This document shows positions 44,435-52,409 of a DNA stretch of 64,000 nt, piece by piece; positions within the stretch are counted from its first letter, which is position 1, and each line of letters starts with the position of its first letter. The stretch spans positions 124,001 through 188,000 of the forward strand of contig JAFKFK010000009.1 of the NCBI GenBank assembly GCA_017307275.1. The letters run 5' to 3'. Made by a program: the position numbers and the translations under genes. The notes below the pieces were generated by a model. The model saw only the letters and a program-made list of their open reading frames with translations. It was not told the origin of the DNA and ran no database searches. Origin of the DNA: Alphaproteobacteria bacterium. Lineage in GTDB: Bacteria; Pseudomonadota; Alphaproteobacteria; Reyranellales; Reyranellaceae.

Positions 44435-45666
44435 TCGTCCAACCCCCTGCCCTTGGGCTTGGCCAGTTCCTCGACGGCTGGCTTCTTAGGCGTGAAGTAG
44501 CCGGCGGCTTTCTTGGCATCCATCTCGACCTGGGCATCGGCAGGGATCAATTCGTCGGGAATCGGCACCTGCTCGACCACCTCGATCCCCTGTTCGCGCA
44601 AGGCATCGGACTTCATGTTGCTCATCGAGGCGAAACGGTCGATGCGAGCGATGCCAAGCCAGTGAAAAAGGTCAGGCATCAGCTCCTGGAAGCGCATGTC
44701 CTGCACGCCGGCGACACACTCAGTGCGGTTAAAGTATTGCGCCGCCGAATCGCCGCCGGGCTGACGCTTGCGCGCATTGTAAACCAGGAACTTGGTGACC
44801 TCGCCCAGCGCCCGGCCTTCCTTGCGATTGTAGATAACCACGCCGACGCCACCCTTCTGTGCCATCTCGATGCAAATCTCGATGCCATGCGCGAGATAGG
44901 GCCGGCAGGTGCAGATGTCGGAGCCGAAGACGTCGGAGCCGTTGCATTCGTCGTGGAGGCGGCAGGCGATCCTGGTTTCCGGCTTGCCGAGCTTCTGCAC
45001 GTCGCCGAAGAAATAGATCGTCGATCCGCCGATCGGCGGCAGGAAGAGTTCGAGATCCATGCGCGTGACGAGTTCGGTGTACATGCCCCCGGTCTGCTCG
45101 AACAGGGTGCGGCGCAGGTCGGTCTCCTTGACGCCGAAGCGCTCGGCGATTCCGGGCAGCCACCATACCGGTTCGACCGCAGCCTTGGTCACCTTCACGT
45201 CGCCCGACGAACTCAGGATGTCGTTATCGGGTTTCAATCGCCCGGCCGCGATGGCGTCGCGGATCTCCGGCATATGCACATGCGCCTTGGTGACGGCGAT
45301 GGTCGGACGGATATCCCAGCCTGCCGCCAGTTTGTCGGCAAAGACATCGGCCACCATGTGGCCCCAGGGATCGAGCGACACGATCTTCTTCGGGTCGAAC
45401 CAGCTCTCAAAGGGACCGATCGGCTCGGCAGGCGAGGTGTTGGTAAAGTCCGGGCGGTGGCCTGGCTTCAGCTCCTGGGCCGCGATCGCCAGCGCGCGAT
45501 AGATGCCGTAGCTGCCGGAATGCACGCCGATGGCGTTGCGTCGCGCGGAATCCGCCACCGTCCCGACAACAGGCCCTCGAATGGCGGGGTCGCGCGCGCC
45601 CCATACCACCGGAGGGGCCGCCTGGCCGCCCTGGCTGGGATGGGTATTCAGTCTGATGTGAGCCAT
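44431..45666 (-). CDS. urc1: GTP cyclohydrolase II homologue, uracil catabolism Urc1
   Basis: 411 aa, much longer than RibA-type enzymes (about 200 aa). The C-terminal half carries the GCHII zinc site in LHDECNGSDVFGSDICTC and the catalytic Tyr/Arg region YNRKEGRALGEV. The N-terminal ~180 residues are typical of Urc1. By genetics, Urc1 acts in degradation of uracil, perhaps opening the ring of a ribosylated uracil derivative. No other riboflavin gene is near, which favours Urc1. First gene of urc1-urc4-upp(-MAPEG). Confidence 0.87.
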   Translation of the reverse strand: MAHIRLNTHPSQGGQAAPPVVWGARDPAIRGPVVGTVADSARRNAIGVHSGSYGIYRALAIAAQELKPGHRPDFTNTSPAEPIGPFESWFDPKKIVSLDPWGHMVADVFADKLAAGWDIRPTIAVTKAHVHMPEIRDAIAAGRLKPDNDILSSSGDVKVTKAAVEPVWWLPGIAERFGVKETDLRRTLFEQTGGMYTELVTRMDLELFLPPIGGSTIYFFGDVQKLGKPETRIACRLHDECNGSDVFGSDICTCRPYLAHGIEICIEMAQKGGVGVVIYNRKEGRALGEVTKFLVYNARKRQPGGDSAAQYFNRTECVAGVQDMRFQELMPDLFHWLGIARIDRFASMSNMKSDALREQGIEVVEQVPIPDELIPADAQVEMDAKKAAGYFTPKKPAVEELAKPKGRGLDE

Positions 45667-45767
45667 ATGCCTTCCAGATCCCTCGGAGCGGGAAAGCGAG
45701 GCAGTGTAAGCCCTGTGGATTACGAAGGAAAGAATCTCGGCGAGGGCGGAAAGTCGAGGAAACGCAA

Positions 45768-46166
45768 CTACTTGGCGCCCCTGGTCTCCTGAAGGTAATC
45801 GACGATGGCCGCGACATCGGCCTCCGCCACCGGCGCCTTGTAGGCATGGATCATCTTTTCGACGATGCCCGTCCAGGCGGCCTTGGAGAGGTCGGGCTGG
45901 GTCAGCACCATGCCAGCGGAATGGCAGGACAGGCAGTTGGCGGCGATGGCGTCGGCCTTGGCACCGCCCGGAAAGACCACTTCGCTGACCGGCAGGTCGA
46001 CCGACACCGACTTCAAGGCAAAGCCCGTGGCCGGTGCCGTTCCCGAGGATGCAGAGGTCGCCGCAGACGGCGGCGGAAGCTGGACCGCAGGATGGCCGAT
46101 CAGGGCAAGCACCATCCCCGCAACGATGGGAACGGCAAAGCTAACGGCGCCCATGGAGATCTTCAT
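45768..46166 (-). CDS. Monoheme c-type cytochrome, SorB-like
   Basis: 132 aa with an N-terminal signal/anchor (VPIVAGMVLALIG). Single heme site ANCLSCHSAG; the axial Met is probably in MVLTQ or KMIHAY. It starts 3 bp after the molybdoenzyme gene, matching the SorA-SorB order of sulfite dehydrogenase from Starkeya, where the cytochrome takes electrons from the Mo centre. Longer N-terminal linker than SorB. Confidence 0.85.
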   Translation of the reverse strand: MKISMGAVSFAVPIVAGMVLALIGHPAVQLPPPSAATSASSGTAPATGFALKSVSVDLPVSEVVFPGGAKADAIAANCLSCHSAGMVLTQPDLSKAAWTGIVEKMIHAYKAPVAEADVAAIVDYLQETRGAK

Positions 46167-46169
46167 CCG

Positions 46170-47405
46170 TCAGGCCACCTTCACACGTACGGTCTCGATG
46201 CCATTGTGCATGAACCCGCTGGGGTTCCAGTTGTTCGCCATCGGTTGAGCAAGTCCGTCGTCGTTGGTGCAGCGGACCATCAACGCGAGATCGCCAACAG
46301 TCGGTGTTACCTCCGCCTGCCACTGCCGGAAGCTGTACTTGCCTTCATCGCGACCAAGCACCGTCGGTAGCCAGGTGACGCCACCATCGATTGACAGGTC
46401 GACGGCCTTGACGCCGGCCACACCACCGAAGGCGATACCGCGCACCAGGTTCTTCACACCGGCCTTCAAAGGCTCACCGGTCCTGAGGTTGGTGATGAAG
46501 GAGCGCGGCACCATTTTGGTGATGGGCACCATCGCAACGCCAGCCTGACCTGGCTTCATGTCCGCGCCGGGCGTGTCGGGAATCAGATACGCGTTCTTCG
46601 TCCAGAAATTCTCGTCGGGCGCCGACAGCACCTCGATGCGGTCGAGCATCTTCACCCAGTAAGTCGAGTACCAGCCCGGCACCACGAGGCGCAGGGGAAA
46701 GCCGTTCAGCAGCGGAAGCTGTTCGCCGTTCATCGCGTACGCGATCATCACTTCGCCGTCGCGGGCATGATCCAGCGACAGCGACTTCATGAACTTCGGC
46801 GCGTCGCTCACCACCGGCTCGTCGAGCCCGGCAAAGCGCACGGCGACGGCGCCAGGCTTGACGCCGGCACGATCCAGCACGTCGCGAAGCTTCACGCCCA
46901 TCCACTTGGCATTGCCCATCGCGCCGTTGGCCCACTGCGCGCCGGCAACACGAGGCTCCGTAAAGCCGCGCGAATTGCCCGAACATTGATTGACCGCCGC
47001 CAGTTCGACCCGCGGCAGGCCGTCGACGATCTCCTTCAACGACAGCGATAGTTCCTTGTCGACGTGGCCCCGCACGGAGAGCCGGAAGGTATTGACGTCG
47101 ATCTCGGTCGGGATCACCGCCCAGTGCCAGCGCACGTAGAAAGCATCGTTGGGCGTGAAGACGCCGCGATCGAAGACTTCGAATGGCGTTTCGAGCAGCG
47201 GCGGGCGGGTGCGCTGCAGGATCATCGGCCCCTTCTGGGGGAAGGCCTTGGTGATGACCCGCTTGTCAGGGCCGCCCGGCAAGGGCAGATCAATCGTGGC
47301 AGGCGCTGATGGGGTTTGCGCCCAGGCGGCTCCCGACACGAGCATGAGGCCTCCCGTGCCGGCTTGCGCCAGAAAGGCCCGTCTCGTTGATGTCTTGGTA
47401 TTCAC
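46170..47405 (-). CDS. Sulfite dehydrogenase-like molybdoenzyme, SorA family, Tat-exported
   Basis: 411 aa. Twin-arginine signal STRRAFLAQAG with the cut after AWAQ. The molybdenum-ligating Cys is in VNQCSGNSRG; later RLVVPGWYSTYWVKML and a C-terminal Mo-co dimerisation domain (LSIDGGVTWLP) are typical of sulfite oxidase-fold enzymes. It likely oxidises sulfite to sulfate in the periplasm and passes electrons to the adjacent cytochrome. Close relatives with other substrates (SoxCD, YedY) are less similar. Confidence 0.87.
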   Translation of the reverse strand: MNTKTSTRRAFLAQAGTGGLMLVSGAAWAQTPSAPATIDLPLPGGPDKRVITKAFPQKGPMILQRTRPPLLETPFEVFDRGVFTPNDAFYVRWHWAVIPTEIDVNTFRLSVRGHVDKELSLSLKEIVDGLPRVELAAVNQCSGNSRGFTEPRVAGAQWANGAMGNAKWMGVKLRDVLDRAGVKPGAVAVRFAGLDEPVVSDAPKFMKSLSLDHARDGEVMIAYAMNGEQLPLLNGFPLRLVVPGWYSTYWVKMLDRIEVLSAPDENFWTKNAYLIPDTPGADMKPGQAGVAMVPITKMVPRSFITNLRTGEPLKAGVKNLVRGIAFGGVAGVKAVDLSIDGGVTWLPTVLGRDEGKYSFRQWQAEVTPTVGDLALMVRCTNDDGLAQPMANNWNPSGFMHNGIETVRVKVA

Positions 47406-47654
47406 GGCGCTCTTTTGGACGATTGCTGGCCGCTACGAAAGCCAATTGAGTATATTGCAATTAGACTGCATATTTATTGCTGCGCTGTTTCGCCTCGGCT
47501 ACACTCTCGAATTCGTGTTCGCGTTTCCACTGCAATAATACTTATATAGGAGCGTGGGAAGGAGCTCTTGTCGGCAGGCTGCTTTTGGGGAGCACCTGTC
47601 AGGCAAGAGATCTCCGTTGCTGTTGTCCAATGGACGCTTCGATGGGGTTCTAGG
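47406..47654. other. Divergent AT-richer intergenic region upstream of sorA-like gene
   Basis: 249 bp holding notably AT-rich stretches near 47440-47480 and 47530-47550, unlike the surrounding DNA; presumably promoters of the sulfite dehydrogenase genes (minus) and of the small secreted protein gene (plus). I could not fix -35/-10 pairs confidently. Confidence 0.4.
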
Positions 47655-47963
47655 ATGAAGTCGTTGGGTGTGGGTCTTCTACTGGTTGCGATGGCTGCGG
47701 GACTGGCCTGGGCGCAGCAGGCGGCGGCACCGCCACCTGCTCAACAGGTGCCGTCGAAGATATGTCTCTCGCAGTACACGCCGATGCCTGGCCAGTCGGC
47801 CGCTGGGCTGATCACTGCAGGCTATGACATCAAGGCCGCTGTGCCAGGCGGTCTGTGGGTTCAGAAGGATCGCGAGGTCTACTACTGCAATTCCGGACGG
47901 CCGCTCGAGACCGAGCCGCTGTGCTGGCGTTTGCGGGAGCCGAGCGCCGGCAACTTCTGCTGA
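47655..47963 (+). CDS. Small secreted four-cysteine protein (paralogue 1)
   Basis: 102 aa. Signal peptide to about residue 20 (LAWAQ), then a short Pro/Ala-rich stretch. The mature part has four Cys: KICLSQY, YYCNSG, LCWRL and the final Cys. It shares with the product at 48541 the core IKAAVPGGLWVQK-x-x-x-VYYCNSGR. I do not recognise a named family. Start at 47655 is the only one giving a signal peptide. It lies 52 bp before a cupin gene. Confidence 0.78.
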   Translation: MKSLGVGLLLVAMAAGLAWAQQAAAPPPAQQVPSKICLSQYTPMPGQSAAGLITAGYDIKAAVPGGLWVQKDREVYYCNSGRPLETEPLCWRLREPSAGNFC

Positions 47964-48015
47964 CCAGGGAGCTCAATAAGGGCATGCTCGCCTCCAACGA
48001 CAAACGGAGGATGGC

Positions 48016-48468
48016 ATGCCTGACCTGTTCCCCACGACCGAAGAGGTCACGCAGGAGAAACTGAGAGACGATGCCGCCGCAGGTGGCCTAAGCATCGTCA
48101 ATCATGTCGGACCGGATTCGTTCAAAAAGGACGGGTTGCGCCCGTTCTTCGAGTACCGCCCGCTCGGCCTCAAGGAGCTGACCGGCGGCAAGGTTGGTGC
48201 GCACGTGATCCGCGCTGTCCCCGGCCAGCATCCTGATGCGCCCCGCCATAGTCACGCGCTCCAGTTCCAGTTCGTTTACGTGCTGAAGGGTTGGGCGATC
48301 TTCGAATACGAAGGCTATGGCCAGCACAAGCTGGTCGCGGGCTCGACCGTCTATCAGCCGCCCGGCGTGAAGCATAAGGAGATCGACCATTCGGACGATC
48401 TCGAGTTGATCGAAATCACGATGCCTGCGGACTTCGAGACGACGGTCGAGAACCAAGCGTCTTCCTGA
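48016..48468 (+). CDS. Cupin domain protein
   Basis: 150 aa, no signal peptide. Cupin motif 1 is seen as PRHSHALQFQFVYVLKG, with HxH and the later Glu position replaced by Gln/Phe, and motif 2 as PPGVKHKEIDHSDDLELIEI. A metal site with three His is plausible. Small single-domain cupins can be isomerases, dioxygenases or ligand binders; function unknown. It lies between two paralogous small secreted protein genes. Confidence 0.85.
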   Translation: MPDLFPTTEEVTQEKLRDDAAAGGLSIVNHVGPDSFKKDGLRPFFEYRPLGLKELTGGKVGAHVIRAVPGQHPDAPRHSHALQFQFVYVLKGWAIFEYEGYGQHKLVAGSTVYQPPGVKHKEIDHSDDLELIEITMPADFETTVENQASS

Positions 48469-48540
48469 AGACCAAGCCAGAGTTATTGCACCATAGTGGC
48501 GAGCATTCTAAGATTCCCCATACCGGACTGGGGGAATGTG

Positions 48541-48843
48541 ATGAAATTGCTAGGCGTTCTTGGCCTGGCCTGCTTGGCATCAGGGGTTGCCTTCGCGCAA
48601 CAACCCGGTGGGTCTCCACCTGCCGGCTCCAAGGCCGCCACCTGCCAGTCGCAGTATGCCGAAGCCCCTGCCTATTCGTCGGCTCTGCTGCTGAACACTG
48701 GCTTCGAGATCAAGGCCGCCGTTCCCGGCGGCTTGTGGCTGCAGAAGCAGAAGGACGTCTACTTCTGCAATTCCGGCCGAGCCGCCGACGGCGACATGCT
48801 GTGCTGGAAGCTGCGCGTGCCCGTGAAGGGCCAGCCCTGCTAG
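48541..48843 (+). CDS. Small secreted four-cysteine protein (paralogue 2)
   Basis: 100 aa with signal peptide (cut after AFAQ). Mature Cys in ATCQSQY, YFCNSG, LCWKL and a final Cys align with those of the 47655 gene, and IKAAVPGGLWLQK is nearly identical. The start has GGGGGAATGTG before it. Two disulfides are expected. Its converging neighbour is a D-aminoacylase gene, 6 bp away. No family recognised. Confidence 0.78.
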   Translation: MKLLGVLGLACLASGVAFAQQPGGSPPAGSKAATCQSQYAEAPAYSSALLLNTGFEIKAAVPGGLWLQKQKDVYFCNSGRAADGDMLCWKLRVPVKGQPC

Positions 48844-48849
48844 CAGCCT

Positions 48850-50547
48850 CTAGGCACCGTGCCGCAGCAGTCGGCCTGAATGTGTGTTGGTCGGCTTGTC
48901 GTCGCGCATCGTGACCTGGCCGTTGACCAGAATGTACTTGTAACCCGAGGCGCGCTGCACGCGACGCCATTCGCCGCCCGGCAGGTCGTGCGCGATCTCG
49001 TCTGGCAGCACTTTCAATCCGTCATAGTCGTAGATCACGATATCGGCCGGTGCGCCCTTCTTCAGCACACCGCGACCGCGGAACCCTGCCACTTCGGCCG
49101 GCAACGCCGACAGACGCCAGTGCACGTCTTCCAGACTCAACATCCCGTGCTGACGCACGACCTTGCAGATCGTTTCCGTGGGATAGCGGCCCGCCGTCAG
49201 GAATTTGGTATGGGCGCCGCCGTCGGAAACGCCGAACAGGATGTAGGGATCGTCGACCAGCTCTTTCAGATACTCGATGCTGCCGTTGGGGGGCGCAGCG
49301 AAGAACTCCGTCTCGAGATTCTCTTCGACGGCCATGTCGAGCATCACGTCGACCGGATGTTTGCCCATCTTCTCGCCGGCATGGGCCAGCGTGTAGTCGA
49401 GCCACTTCTTGTTCTTCTCTGGCTTGGGGCCAATGATCGCTATCTGCGGCAGCGGTCCCGTCGCGGTGATCGGCAGGTTCTCGCGCAAGGCCTGGCGGCG
49501 TGCCGGATCGGCGAGCTTGGCCAGGCGCTCGGCGCGTGTGCCGGTCGTAGCATCGCACCAGGCCTGCGAATCGTCGAACAGGTTCCAGTCTTCGAAGGTG
49601 AAGGTGAAGCCCGCATCGGTCGTGAGCCCCTGCCCGACGACGCGGATGCCGCGCTCGCGGCAGCTCTTCAGCCACGCCAATTGACGACGATGGATCTCCG
49701 GCCGGTGATCGAAGGCCTGGATCACGTTCATGATCATCGGCCGCCCACTGATGCTCGACAGCTCCTCGTAGAAGGTGCGGTCGCGGGCATTGTCGCCCGA
49801 AATCAGCAGCATCTGCATGAAGCCTTCGTTGCGCTGGGCAAGCACGCGGGCGAATTCGCGGCAGGTTTCGTCGTGCATGACGTCGGTCGGCATCGGCGTG
49901 CCGTCATAGTCGCGCTGCACCGCAGACGGGCCGGTCGGCAGCATCCGCTGGGCCGACCAGCCGCAGGCGCCGGCGTCCATGGCCTCGTGCAGCAGGCGCT
50001 TCAACTCGGCGTGCTGCTCGGGCGTCGGCAGCTTGCCGGCTTTGGCGGCTTCGAAGCCCATCACCCAGATCAGCAAGGGCGAGATCGGCACGTAGGGCAG
50101 GATGTTCACGGCCTTGGGCGCGGCGTCGACGCTGTCGAGGAATTCCGGGAAGGTCACCCAGTTCCACGGCATGCCTTCCTGCATCGAGGCCATGGGAATC
50201 GCCTCGACCCGTGTCATCGACATCATGGCGCGCTCGCGCTCCGCCGGGCGCACCGGCGCGAAGCCGAAGCCACAATTGCCGATAACCACCGAGGTGATGC
50301 CGTGCCACGACGAGAGCGTGCAGTAGGGATCCCAGAAGAGCTGCGCATCGTAGTGGGTATGCAGATCGACGAAGCCCGGCGCCACGATCAGGCCGCCGGC
50401 GTCGATCACCTCATCGGCTTCGCCGGCACCAATCTGGCCGATCTCGGCGATCACGCCGTCCTTGATGCCGATGTCGCCGCGGAAACGTGGCAGGCGGCTG
50501 CCGTCCACGACCATGCCTCCCCGGATCACACGATCGAAACGCGCCAT
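48850..50547 (-). CDS. N-acyl-D-amino-acid deacylase family amidohydrolase
   Basis: 565 aa from ATG 50547, GTGGAGGAAGC upstream. DLHTHYDAQ (HxH metal site) with the D-aminoacylase-type GNCGFGFAP, and FGVSDGGAHTKF near the end (late Asp). Family enzymes release free D-amino acids or process other N-acyl compounds with zinc. No signal peptide. Two abutting inverted repeats lie in its upstream region (50660-50715). Confidence 0.88.
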   Translation of the reverse strand: MARFDRVIRGGMVVDGSRLPRFRGDIGIKDGVIAEIGQIGAGEADEVIDAGGLIVAPGFVDLHTHYDAQLFWDPYCTLSSWHGITSVVIGNCGFGFAPVRPAERERAMMSMTRVEAIPMASMQEGMPWNWVTFPEFLDSVDAAPKAVNILPYVPISPLLIWVMGFEAAKAGKLPTPEQHAELKRLLHEAMDAGACGWSAQRMLPTGPSAVQRDYDGTPMPTDVMHDETCREFARVLAQRNEGFMQMLLISGDNARDRTFYEELSSISGRPMIMNVIQAFDHRPEIHRRQLAWLKSCRERGIRVVGQGLTTDAGFTFTFEDWNLFDDSQAWCDATTGTRAERLAKLADPARRQALRENLPITATGPLPQIAIIGPKPEKNKKWLDYTLAHAGEKMGKHPVDVMLDMAVEENLETEFFAAPPNGSIEYLKELVDDPYILFGVSDGGAHTKFLTAGRYPTETICKVVRQHGMLSLEDVHWRLSALPAEVAGFRGRGVLKKGAPADIVIYDYDGLKVLPDEIAHDLPGGEWRRVQRASGYKYILVNGQVTMRDDKPTNTHSGRLLRHGA

Positions 50548-50659
50548 GCTTCCTCCACTACTCTTCTGCTTTTGTCGAAAAGCGTGGGCGGCGTACCAAA
50601 ACCTGTCAACGCCGGTGCCACCGCGTCGCAAAATCACGGATTGCGGGCCAGCCTCTGTT

Positions 50660-50680
50660 CATAAGAGCCCAATTCTTATG
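50660..50680. promoter_or_regulatory. Inverted repeat, candidate operator (7-7-7)
   Basis: CATAAGA-GCCCAAT-TCTTATG: perfect 7-bp arms with 7-bp spacer, about 113 bp upstream of the D-aminoacylase start. The spacing of arm centres suits a dimeric repressor or LysR-type site. No regulator gene adjacent. Confidence 0.45.
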
Positions 50681-50715
50681 CTTGCGCATGTGCTGCAACT
50701 TTACTATAGCGCAAG
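50681..50715. promoter_or_regulatory. Inverted repeat abutting the first (7-21-7)
   Basis: CTTGCGC (50681-50687) and GCGCAAG (50709-50715) with a 21-bp AT-richer spacer containing CTATAG. It directly follows the CATAAGA repeat. Centre-to-centre distance of about 28 bp would place half-sites on nearly the same helix face; function unknown. Confidence 0.35.
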
Positions 50716-50790
50716 CGTCAGTTGTGGCGCAGGGCAGAACCTCGGGGGAGAGTTCTCGGCCAGCGACCGCTGGCTTGTGGTGGGTGTGTG

Positions 50791-50820
50791 GAGTGCCGGC
50801 GGCCCTCGCCGCCGGCACTC
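50791..50820. terminator. Terminator after the SGNH-like gene
   Basis: GAGTGCCGGCGGC-CCTC-GCCGCCGGCACTC: perfect 13-bp stem with a 4-nt loop, 26 bp beyond the SGNH-like stop on the minus strand. Confidence 0.7.
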
Positions 50821-50846
50821 AACCCGCCTTCTTCCTGCAATCGCTC

Positions 50847-52322
50847 CTACTTCTTACAGTCAAAGGTGATTTGCCGCGGCTTGAAAGGCTGAAGCGGCGG
50901 GGCCTCCGGGAAGTCCTTCTTGGGCCAGGCGCCGTCGGCGAGATGGCGCTCGATCAGCGGGACCAGAAGCTGGAACATCACCCAGCCGCGCAAGCGCACC
51001 CCTTCGGGCGTGCCGTGGATCGCATCGACGAACAGGTTGGGATCTCGCGGCATCCATTTCGAGACATCGAGGAAGGCGAGCTTGTGTTCGTCGGCATACT
51101 TGGCGAACACGCGATTCTGGAATGTGGCGAGACGCTCCAGGTCGCGATAGCGGTACGGCGAATATCCAACATTCAGATATTCGAGAATGCCGCGCTGGCG
51201 CTCCGGATCGAGCACCATGCCGTCCGACACCAGCCACACGAATGACGAGAGCGCCAGTTCGCTCCCTATTCCTGCGGTCACCCCGCGAACGATGTCGAGA
51301 TCGTGCAGGATGGTAGGCAGGTTTACCGGCAGGTCGGTACGGGAAAGATCGGGGTCACGCTCGTCGAGGCCGCTGGGCCAGACGAGCTTGTATTCGGGCT
51401 TCGCCCATTCGCCGCCGTCCTTCTTGACCTCGCGCGAAGCCAACAAGGATTGCAGACGCCGCGCCAGCGCCGAGCTGTAGGCGAGGTCGGTCAGTGCGCG
51501 CTCGAAGGTGCTCGGCTGCTTCTTTTCCATCAGCTCGGCATAAGATGGCTGCGGCGGCAGGTTCGGCACGAGCGAGCGCAAATTGAACTGGTTGGCACCC
51601 TCGTAATAGACGACCAGATCCGGCGCGAGCGGAGCCACCTCCCCGCGCATGATGGCGGCAATGTCGGTCGAGTTGATGCTTTCGCGGCCGGCGTTCAGCA
51701 CCTCGAAACGCACATCGAGTTTCTTGGCCGCCGCCCACTGGTTCAACCACTGCCAGACATACTCTGGGTAGGAATACGGAAAATTGTGCGACGCCACCGT
51801 CGTCGAGGCACCGACGAAGGCGATGCGAATGGTCTTGGGCTGACGCGCGACCGGCACAGGTGGGCCACGGAAGCCATAGGCATTGGTCACCAGGCCATTC
51901 GGCGTCGTCGCGTCCGGCAGGAAGCGATAAGGCGGCCGCGGCGAACCATCCGGCGGGTCGTAAACAAAGAGACGCCCCGGAGCCTCCTTCAGATAGGGAT
52001 GCTGACAGGGATCGCCCACGAAGACGCTGTTCCAGGCCTTGAAGGCATCGGCACGGCGGGTCGCGCCACTGACGCCGCTCAGGTCGATCTCGCGGTCGAG
52101 CGCCCGCCATTCGGCCGGAACGGCATGACGGTTCGGTAGCGGCGGCGGATCCTGGGTGAACCATGCGCGCTCGACGCCCGGCGCCAGCGGAATCTTGTCG
52201 AGATACTGCCGCGCCGACAGATCGTCGCCCGCTTCCAGCCATCGCACCATGGCCTCGGCTGCCGCCGTGCACAGCACGACGGTGACGATGACCAGCAGGG
52301 AGTTCTTCAGCACGTTACGCAC
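50847..52322 (-). CDS. SGNH/GDSL hydrolase-like exported protein
   Basis: 491 aa with an N-terminal signal/anchor (VLKNSLLVIVTVVLCTAAA). The region from about residue 165 shows SGNH blocks: IAFVGASTTVAS (Ser block I), NAGRES (Gly block II), VVYYEGANQFN (block III Asn), and near the end FVDAIHGTPEG with the Asp-His pair. Ser at GAS and His at DAIH could form the triad. Deacetylase, esterase or AlgJ/PatB-like roles are all possible. The first 150 residues are not recognised. Single gene with its own terminator. Confidence 0.68.
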   Translation of the reverse strand: MRNVLKNSLLVIVTVVLCTAAAEAMVRWLEAGDDLSARQYLDKIPLAPGVERAWFTQDPPPLPNRHAVPAEWRALDREIDLSGVSGATRRADAFKAWNSVFVGDPCQHPYLKEAPGRLFVYDPPDGSPRPPYRFLPDATTPNGLVTNAYGFRGPPVPVARQPKTIRIAFVGASTTVASHNFPYSYPEYVWQWLNQWAAAKKLDVRFEVLNAGRESINSTDIAAIMRGEVAPLAPDLVVYYEGANQFNLRSLVPNLPPQPSYAELMEKKQPSTFERALTDLAYSSALARRLQSLLASREVKKDGGEWAKPEYKLVWPSGLDERDPDLSRTDLPVNLPTILHDLDIVRGVTAGIGSELALSSFVWLVSDGMVLDPERQRGILEYLNVGYSPYRYRDLERLATFQNRVFAKYADEHKLAFLDVSKWMPRDPNLFVDAIHGTPEGVRLRGWVMFQLLVPLIERHLADGAWPKKDFPEAPPLQPFKPRQITFDCKK

Positions 52323-52409
52323 GTCTGCCTAGTTAGTCCGTCCTACCTCACGATGCCAGACCGCATGCTATAGAAACATGGACCGTGCCAAGAGTTGGCG
52401 GAGAGTTCG

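Larger units (their letters stand above)
50548..50846. other. Intergenic region upstream of D-aminoacylase gene
   Basis: 299 bp between the deacylase start and the end of the SGNH-like gene, both on the minus strand. It carries a terminator stem (50791-50820) and two neighbouring inverted repeats (50660-50680 and 50681-50715). No gene called. Confidence 0.6.
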
